A stretch of DNA of 5,816 bases from Acidobacteriota bacterium (lineage in GTDB: Bacteria > Acidobacteriota > Blastocatellia > Pyrinomonadales > Pyrinomonadaceae), in the NCBI GenBank assembly GCA_029862725.1, contig JAOTWT010000220.1, positions 1-5,816 on the forward strand. The letters are read 5' to 3'. The position numbers were made by a program, and so were the translations under genes. The notes below the pieces were generated by a model. That model saw nothing but the letters and a program-made list of their open reading frames with translations, was not told the DNA's origin and did no database searches. How positions within the stretch are numbered: the first letter of the stretch is position 1; each line of letters starts with the position of its first letter. Shown here piece by piece: positions 1 through 3,986 of this stretch.

Positions 1-284
1 TGAATTTTGAAGCTCTTACTGGGAGCGCGGACGGCCCGTCCGCAATGAGCGAAGCGAACAAGTCCTTTTCAGTAGACTCCAGGTGACAGGTGACAGGTGA
101 CAGGTGACGGGTGACGGGTGAATTTTGAAGCGTTACTATGAGCGTCGACCGCCCGTCCGCAATGAGCGAAGCGAACAAGTCCTTCCAGTAGACTTTAGGT
201 GACGGGTGAATTTGAAGCGTTACCGGGAGCGCGGACCGGCCGTCCGCAATGAGCCAAGCGAACAAATCCTTTTCCAGGGTGACA
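1..284. repeat. Three-copy palindromic repeat module, non-coding
   Basis: Three diverged direct copies begin at about 1, 119 and 207. Each has a TGAATTTTGAAGC-like head, a short variable stretch, a GC-rich palindrome, and an almost invariant tail AATGAGCGAAGCGAACAA (44-61, 161-178, and 248-265 with one change). The palindrome is perfect in copy 1 (27-43, GCGGACGG-C-CCGTCCGC). In copy 2 (144-160) the left arm has three changes and pairing is largely lost. In copy 3 (231-247) one pair is broken. Copies 1 and 2 continue into a CAGTAGACT element. Heptamers of the AGGTGAC/GGGTGAC type separate the copies. No credible gene lies in 1-414. The first copy starts exactly at the window edge, so the cluster may extend left. 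This could be a REP/MITE-like element or a recurrent 3'-UTR module; the sequence alone does not decide. Confidence 0.85.
81..121. repeat. Heptamer tandem array (AGGTGAC)n
   Basis: Four perfect AGGTGAC units (81-108) are followed by GGGTGAC (109-115) and a partial GGGTGA (116-121) that merges into the head of the second palindromic module. The same heptamer occurs as single or double units before copy 3 (197-208) and after it (277-283). The heptamers therefore seem to be the variable-number joint of the composite repeat. It is not in a coding frame. Confidence 0.9.
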
Positions 285-287
285 TAG

Positions 288-324
288 AACGGTGCGATCA
301 ATTCTTGATCTTGCCGTTTTTTTT
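288..324 (+). terminator. Rho-independent terminator of an upstream gene outside the window
   Basis: The arms 288-301 and 305-318 pair around a TTC loop. The upper stem is a perfect GATCAA/TTGATC. Below it come one C-U mismatch, two G-U wobbles, GG/CC, a C-G pair and A-T pairs. The right arm runs directly into eight T residues (317-324). It is oriented for transcription from left to right, so it probably ends a transcript entering from beyond position 1 and isolates the acyltransferase gene downstream. Acting as an attenuator in a long leader of that gene is a less likely alternative. Confidence 0.7.
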
Positions 325-392
325 CTTGCTCTTGGAATTAATTAGCACTAGCATCGCTTTATAGGGACAAGGGAAGCGGGGACCTTCTGATA

Positions 393-409
393 ATCGATAA
401 TGGATCGAT
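393..409. promoter_or_regulatory. Paired ATCGAT palindromes before the acyltransferase start
   Basis: Two copies of the self-complementary hexamer ATCGAT (393-398 and 404-409) are separated by five bases, so they repeat every 11 bp, about one helical turn. They end six bases before the TTG at 415. The layout suits a dimeric regulator site; as RNA the two copies could pair into a 6-bp hairpin over the ribosome-binding region. It may also be chance, because ATCGAT occurs within coding sequence elsewhere in the window. Confidence 0.3.
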
Positions 410-414
410 GAAAG

Positions 415-1209
415 TTGAAAGAACCAGTGGTTAGAGTCAAAAACAGAAAACAGCTTTTCAAATCGTCGGAAATGGCGATAGAGACGTTTTCCGACTCGAG
501 GTACCGGGCAAAAATCGTCGAGGAACTCTCGGAGTTCGAATCCGTCTTACGACTTCGTCGCGATGTGTTCAAAAACGAGCTCACTGGAGACAAGGCCAAT
601 GGCCTTTACTCGGATTTTGACGATTACGACCCCAAATGCATTCACCTCATCGTCACCGAAAAGGATACCGGTCTCGCCGTCGGAACATACCGTCTCAACT
701 CGTTCAACGGATCGGTGGAAGGGTTCTATGCTTCAAGCGAGTTTCAACTGGATAAACTGCCGTACGAAATGCTGGCAAAATCGGTCGAACTGGGCCGTGC
801 CTGTATCGCCCGTGAACACCGTAACTCCCGTGTTTTGTTTCTGTTGTGGAGAGTGTTGGCGGGATTTATGGAAGCATCCGGGTGCCGATACCTGTTTGGA
901 TGCTGTTCCATCTTTACACAGGAACCGCAGGTCGCGGCGGATGTCTTTGCCAAACTTCGAGCCGATGGCCATGTCGATCAATCGCTACATATTTTTCCGC
1001 AGCCCGACGTCACGATCCTCAGCGATGATCTAACGGGCGACGCCGCCGCCGCCGAGATCCCTCCTCTTGTAAATATTTATATGCGCATTGGCGCGAGAGT
1101 GTATGGCGAACCCGCAATCGACCGAAGGATGAAAACTGTCGATTATTTTGTCGTCTTCGATCTGGACGAGATAAACCGCAAGTACCGCAAGATGTTCTTT
1201 GCGGATTAA
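415..1209 (+). CDS. OlsB-like GNAT N-acyltransferase (ornithine lipid / N-acyl amino acid type)
   Basis: This 264-residue protein belongs to the GNAT-fold family that includes OlsB, which transfers a 3-hydroxyacyl chain from acyl-ACP to the alpha-amino group of ornithine, the first step of ornithine-lipid synthesis. Family blocks appear in order: LRLRRDVF (45-52), FDDYDPKCIHLIV (68-80), VGTYRL (89-94), FYASSEFQL (104-112), ELGRACIAREHR (125-136), LLWRVL (143-148), YLFGCCSI (159-166) and the C-terminal PPLVNIYMRIGARVYGEPAID (216-236). The length is normal. No signal peptide or membrane span is seen, so it probably works at the inner face of the membrane. No OlsA-type O-acyltransferase is in the window, so the amino-acid acceptor is unproven; N-acyl amino acid synthases share this fold. 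The start is uncertain: an in-frame TGA lies at 409-411, TTG at 415 has no clear Shine-Dalgarno, and ATG at 472 would leave every conserved block intact. Confidence 0.82.
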   Translation: MKEPVVRVKNRKQLFKSSEMAIETFSDSRYRAKIVEELSEFESVLRLRRDVFKNELTGDKANGLYSDFDDYDPKCIHLIVTEKDTGLAVGTYRLNSFNGSVEGFYASSEFQLDKLPYEMLAKSVELGRACIAREHRNSRVLFLLWRVLAGFMEASGCRYLFGCCSIFTQEPQVAADVFAKLRADGHVDQSLHIFPQPDVTILSDDLTGDAAAAEIPPLVNIYMRIGARVYGEPAIDRRMKTVDYFVVFDLDEINRKYRKMFFAD

Positions 1210-1270
1210 AGGAATTGGTTTACAAGTAACTTCGGCCCGCCGCTCACGGCTTACAGCGCACCCAAAATCA

Positions 1271-1297
1271 TTGACTTACCTCCAATTCTCCTATACT
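1271..1297 (+). promoter_or_regulatory. Candidate sigma-70-type promoter for the small membrane protein gene
   Basis: TTGACT (1271-1276) and TATACT (1292-1297) resemble -35 and -10 boxes, separated by 15 bp, which is shorter than the usual 16-18. Transcription would start near 1304, giving a leader of about 50 nt ahead of the gene at 1355. The 145-bp gap after the acyltransferase supports a separate promoter. Confidence 0.4.
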
Positions 1298-1354
1298 TTC
1301 GGCCACAATCCCCACTATTTTTGACATTTCTGGGTTAACACACTGGAGGACAAG

Positions 1355-1786
1355 ATGAACCTAAGGACTTTTGTTGCCGCAGTTGTTGGAGCCATCGTGT
1401 TGTTTACTTTGGGTTTTTTGATCTATGGGTTGGTGTTGGACAGTTTTATGAAGGCCAACGTAGTTGAGTACGCAGGGCTGATGAAGGACCCGCCGAACAT
1501 GGTTGCGCTTGGCCTGCACAACCTTGTGCTGGCGTGGTTCATCGCCTTCGTTTTTGACCAATGGGCGGAAATCCGCAATTTTGCCGGCGGTTTTGTCGGC
1601 GGCGCGGTGATCATGTTTGCGGTCGCGCTGGCGACCGTTTTGGGCTATCTGGCGTTTATGAACATCTATAAGAGCCTCGCGATGCCCGCAGTGGACGTAG
1701 TTGCGGTTACGATCATGGGCGCTATCACCGGCGGCGTGATCGGTCTGATACTTGGCAAAATGGGAGAAGCGCCCCAGGAAGCCTGA
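1355..1786 (+). CDS. Small four-helix membrane protein of unknown function
   Basis: This 143-residue, very hydrophobic protein has four likely transmembrane segments at about 6-28, 48-67, 76-102 and 113-134, and short polar ends. Helices 3 and 4 are rich in Gly and Ala (GGFVGGAV near 78-85; GAITGGVIG near 122-130), which favours tight helix packing. A short loop between helices 1 and 2 carries DSFMKANVVEYAGLMKDPP. The ATG is well set by GGAGG (1345-1349) five bases upstream. The helix-1 pattern (GFLIYGLVLDSFM) faintly recalls small integral-membrane families such as DUF1761, but that is not secure. It has no catalytic motif and no obvious partner; the acyltransferase upstream faces the same way but is 145 bp away. 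The gene converges on the minus-strand gene at 1922-2911. Confidence 0.8.
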   Translation: MNLRTFVAAVVGAIVLFTLGFLIYGLVLDSFMKANVVEYAGLMKDPPNMVALGLHNLVLAWFIAFVFDQWAEIRNFAGGFVGGAVIMFAVALATVLGYLAFMNIYKSLAMPAVDVVAVTIMGAITGGVIGLILGKMGEAPQEA

Positions 1787-1792
1787 AGGCGC

Positions 1793-1828
1793 AAATGAAA
1801 AATCAAAAATGGAGAATGCAAAAATGAA
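1793..1828. repeat. Degenerate AAATGAA heptamer tract (left arm)
   Basis: Starting seven bases after the stop codon at 1784-1786, the sequence reads in 7-bp steps: AAATGAA, AAATCAA, AAATGGA, GAATGCA, then AAAATGAA with one extra base. It is A-rich and non-coding. A matching tract in inverted orientation lies at 1889-1916. Confidence 0.7.
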
Positions 1829-1857
1829 TTAGGTGATATCGAGGCACTGAATGCGTT

Positions 1858-1886
1858 ATTGAATTTCTCAGAAGTTCAATTTACGT
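1858..1886 (+). terminator. Candidate terminator in the convergent intergenic region
   Basis: TTGAATTTCT (1859-1868) and AGAAGTTCAA (1870-1879) form a near-perfect hairpin with one U-G wobble on the plus strand, and A1858-T1880 adds a pair. A T-rich stretch follows. The stem has low GC, so strength is doubtful. On the minus strand no T tract follows, so it would mainly serve the plus-strand gene at 1355-1786. Confidence 0.45.
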
Positions 1887-1888
1887 TC

Positions 1889-1916
1889 TTCATTTCTTAT
1901 TTTCCATTTACCATTT
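1889..1916. repeat. Degenerate AAATGAA heptamer tract (right arm, inverted)
   Basis: Read on the minus strand from 1916 to 1889, this is exactly four 7-bp steps: AAATGGT, AAATGGA, AAATAAG, AAATGAA. It mirrors the tract at 1793-1828, so the two lie as a loose inverted pair between converging genes, each close to a stop codon. Pairing between them would be imperfect and AT-rich. Confidence 0.7.
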
Positions 1917-1921
1917 AGTGA

Positions 1922-2911
1922 CTAGTCAATCTTGACGTAGTTCGCGTGAACGACGATCTTTCTGACCGAATCGACCGCTTCAAAAACGACATTGTCCTTG
2001 CTTTCGCGGGTTACGACCTTCGAGTTGCCGGAAACGGTCTGCTCGGAGGTTTTTCCTTTTCGCGAATCCGCCAGGAACGCCGAGACATTTTCACGTGTCA
2101 CGGTCGTGTATGACTTTTCGTTCATCTTCGCGACGGCTTCGATAGCGGCGGCCTTGAGCATTCGCGGCCAGAGTTTCTTAAACAGCGAGTTCGAAACATA
2201 GATATCGGCGCTGTTGATCTTCCCGTTGATGGCAAAGGCGTATCCGATGACGTCCTTTTTGCCGTCGGTGATATCCGAGAGTTTGTCGAGATACTGCTCG
2301 ATCGTGGCCCTTACCTTCTTGTTTTCAAGACTTAGCTGAAGACTCGATTCAGATTTTTCGTCATTGACCGTTGTGCCGACAACCGTACTCAGTTTGTCCT
2401 GAGCCTTTGAAACCTCGCTCCAGACCTCCCGCTGCGATTTCGACTTGTTGGCTGCGAGCTTCAGTTCTTTGGAAACGATTCTCTCGTTGGAGGAGCTGAA
2501 CTTGCCGCTGTCCTCGCCACCCCGTTGTTCCCAGCGGCCTGATTCGACGCAAAAGGCCTGGATCCGTATCTTGCCCGATCTTGCGGCGACAATGATCGAA
2601 ACGGCCAGCACGCGGTCCTGTTTTCCACCTTTTACGATGTCGCCCGACTGTATGAAGACGTCGTGCGTCTTCGAGAGATTCTGAACCATCAGTTCGTTAA
2701 CATCCGATGTTTCATACACGACAAATTCTTTATTTTCCAGAGCCTCGCCGAGAGTCAGTATGTTGTTCTTATCGTATTTATCCCCGCCGTGAATAAGAAA
2801 GATCGAGAGATTATTGTGAACATAGGATTTAGAGATCCGGTAATCCTGAGCGAATACACCTGCCGCCGCCGCGACTATTATCGCGACGCAAAAAATCAAT
2901 CGTAACTTCAT
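1922..2911 (-). CDS. Secreted ARPP-1 family (DUF6569) protein
   Basis: This 329-residue protein matches the ARPP-1/DUF6569 pattern: an N-terminal strand region with LTLGEAL (53-59) and YETSDVNELMVQNLS (66-80), then the hallmark GGKQDRVL (95-102), CVESGRW (121-127) and SQREVW (159-164), then VIGYAFAINGKI (221-232) with LFKKLWPRML (243-252), and an ending VVHANYV. The molecular activity of the family is not known to me. The name refers to its association with ADP-ribosylglycohydrolase and rhodanese/phosphatase-type proteins in other genomes. A clear signal peptide (KLR, then a hydrophobic run to about residue 21, AGVFAQ) indicates export. ATG at 2909-2911 is chosen over the upstream in-frame GTG because AAGGAG lies eight bases before it and overlaps that GTG. 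Neither known ARPP-1 partner is in the window; the neighbouring minus-strand gene also encodes an exported protein. Confidence 0.82.
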   Translation of the reverse strand: MKLRLIFCVAIIVAAAAGVFAQDYRISKSYVHNNLSIFLIHGGDKYDKNNILTLGEALENKEFVVYETSDVNELMVQNLSKTHDVFIQSGDIVKGGKQDRVLAVSIIVAARSGKIRIQAFCVESGRWEQRGGEDSGKFSSSNERIVSKELKLAANKSKSQREVWSEVSKAQDKLSTVVGTTVNDEKSESSLQLSLENKKVRATIEQYLDKLSDITDGKKDVIGYAFAINGKINSADIYVSNSLFKKLWPRMLKAAAIEAVAKMNEKSYTTVTRENVSAFLADSRKGKTSEQTVSGNSKVVTRESKDNVVFEAVDSVRKIVVHANYVKID

Positions 2912-2919
2912 GAGAAACA

Positions 2920-2925
2920 CTCCTT
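2920..2925 (-). promoter_or_regulatory. Shine-Dalgarno (AAGGAG) setting the ARPP-1 gene start
   Basis: On the minus strand AAGGAG is followed by eight bases and then ATG (2911-2909). The upstream GTG (2920-2918) overlaps the last G of this motif and cannot use it. Confidence 0.75.
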
Positions 2926-3033
2926 ATTTTTGCAAAACAAATTGAAAGGGAAGACTGTTTTTTACAGAACGGTTACGTTTTAGATACTTGCGGGATCAGT
3001 CGGAATGGACGACAAAAAATAGAATGGGAGGCA

Positions 3034-3483
3034 CTAATAACATTTGTGGAGAATCGCCTCTTCGCCAAGGCGGAGTGTGAAATCCCCGATTTCCAGATCC
3101 GATTCGGTGAGGGTGATCTTAATTGTCATGTCCTTGCCGGCGATTTTGCCTTCAAATCTGGCGGGAACGATATCGGGTTGAGAGTCGGGGCTAAGTGCTC
3201 CCGGGGCAATTCGCTTAAAGAGCCCGGTGACGCAAAAATCCCCCTGATCATCGATCATCAGCTTTTTATTGATTTCGGCGTCCGCGCAATCGAATTCGAT
3301 CTCGACCCCGTTCTCGACGACCGACAGGGCAATCCCGGTGCCGCCCCAATTGCCTGGCGCGACCGCTCTTTTTTCCTGGCCTGTCAATTCATTTGCCCGT
3401 GCTTCGTGCTCAAGTGCCGTTTGAAGGATCAACGGCGTCAAAAGAAGCGCCAAAAGGAATATGAATACCCGTTTATTCTTCAT
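3034..3483 (-). CDS. Small secreted WGG/FDCA/KC protein, uncharacterised
   Basis: From ATG at 3481-3483 the product is 149 residues. A signal peptide is plain: KNKR, a hydrophobic run from about 7 to 24, and a probable cleavage after ARA at residue 30. The mature part is one beta-rich domain with GNWGG (44-48), the core IEFDCADAEI (62-71), MIDDQGDF (76-83), PARFEGKIAGKDMTIKITL (107-125), GDFTL (133-137) and a C-terminal KCY (147-149). I recognise this pattern from small hypothetical proteins of Acidobacteriota; no function is known to me. Cys66, Cys84 and Cys148 could allow a disulphide. The frame stays open upstream to 3579, but an earlier start would put 32 extra residues before the signal peptide, and a -10-like TATACT lies within that stretch. 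The ribosome site before 3483 is weak. The next gene starts 122 bp downstream. Confidence 0.72.
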   Translation of the reverse strand: MKNKRVFIFLLALLLTPLILQTALEHEARANELTGQEKRAVAPGNWGGTGIALSVVENGVEIEFDCADAEINKKLMIDDQGDFCVTGLFKRIAPGALSPDSQPDIVPARFEGKIAGKDMTIKITLTESDLEIGDFTLRLGEEAILHKCY

Positions 3484-3529
3484 TACCGTCTGAATCGTGA
3501 AATTGGAATACCGGATCATAACAGAGATT

Positions 3530-3535
3530 AGTATA
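3530..3535 (-). promoter_or_regulatory. Possible -10 box for the small secreted protein gene
   Basis: TATACT on the minus strand lies about 46 bp upstream of ATG 3483. No good -35 hexamer stands 16-18 bp before it, so the call rests on the -10 match and its position in a gene-free gap between two genes. Confidence 0.25.
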
Positions 3536-3618
3536 CGAATCCGTGCCCCGGGTTGGTTGCATAAAGCCCCGCGACCCATACCCGCACAGCTGCATTGATC
3601 CGATTGACTGTGAGACGT

Positions 3619-3948
3619 CTAACCGGCCTCGTAATCGATATCGAATATTTCAGTCAGCTTGGAGATGGCGAAGAGCTGCATGATTCGATCGGTCGGGTTC
3701 AGAATACGCAACTGGCCGCCTTCCTCACGGTTTACCGCCGTGAGGGCCGAGATGAGCTCGCCGATACCGCTCGAGTCGAGGTATTCAACTCCTTGCATGT
3801 TGAGCGACAATTTCGGGTGTCCTTCGCGAATCTGACTGCGGATCGCGGACCGCAGCGTCGTGTTCGACTCTCCAAAAACGACATCGCCTGTGAGGTCGAG
3901 TATTACCGTATCGCCTGCTTTTCTTTTGGAAATGTTTAGATCTGCCAT
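3619..3948 (-). CDS. STAS-domain anti-sigma factor antagonist-like protein
   Basis: This 109-residue single STAS domain has the size and plan of SpoIIAA/RsbV anti-anti-sigma factors: an N-terminal strand (TVILDLTGDV, 14-23), a helix after FGESNTTLRSAI, a strand KLSLNMQGVEYL (46-57), then the switch DSSGIGELISAL (58-69), and a C-terminal strand and helix. In that family the Ser after the Asp (here Ser59) is phosphorylated by an RsbW/SpoIIAB kinase, which releases or captures a sigma factor. The start is ATG 3946-3948 because GGAGG stands five bases before it; a longer frame would need a TTG at 3972. It follows the antiporter gene by 38 nt on the same strand, suggesting co-transcription. No kinase, phosphatase or sigma gene is in the window, so its partner is unknown. 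Confidence 0.9.
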   Translation of the reverse strand: MADLNISKRKAGDTVILDLTGDVVFGESNTTLRSAIRSQIREGHPKLSLNMQGVEYLDSSGIGELISALTAVNREEGGQLRILNPTDRIMQLFAISKLTEIFDIDYEAG

Positions 3949-3953
3949 TTGCG

Positions 3954-3958
3954 CCTCC
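3954..3958 (-). promoter_or_regulatory. Shine-Dalgarno (GGAGG) setting the STAS gene start
   Basis: On the minus strand GGAGG is followed by CGCAA and ATG (3948-3946), an ideal five-base spacing. It lies in the 38-nt gap after the antiporter stop codon. Confidence 0.8.
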
Positions 3959-3986
3959 ACTTGAACATTCAATTCTCGCCACGGAA

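Noticed and set aside
332..347. TTGG...AGCA pattern resembling a sigma-54 (-24/-12) promoter
   Set aside because: The GG-to-GC spacing is one base short, and the TGGCAC and TTGC elements are not present.
408..434. Eight-codon frame overlapping the acyltransferase start, as a leader peptide
   Set aside because: It has no Shine-Dalgarno and no telling codon run such as repeated amino acids. It is kept only as a note under the start-site finding.
563..1033. 156-codon plus-strand frame inside the acyltransferase gene
   Set aside because: It is a +1 shadow of a gene whose own frame carries every conserved family block.
1226..1254. Hairpin GCCG-CTCA-CGGC with outer GTAA/TTAC, as a terminator for the acyltransferase
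   Set aside because: The stem is short and bulged, and no T tract follows on the plus strand.
3013..3060. GAGGC/GCCTC inverted repeat with an A6 run (T6 on the minus strand), as a terminator of the small secreted protein gene
   Set aside because: The stem is only about six pairs with a loop over 20 nt, and the T run begins eight or more bases after it.
3484..3579. Longer start for the small secreted protein, adding 32 residues
   Set aside because: The extra residues precede a normal signal peptide, which would put it internally, and a -10-like box lies within the extension.
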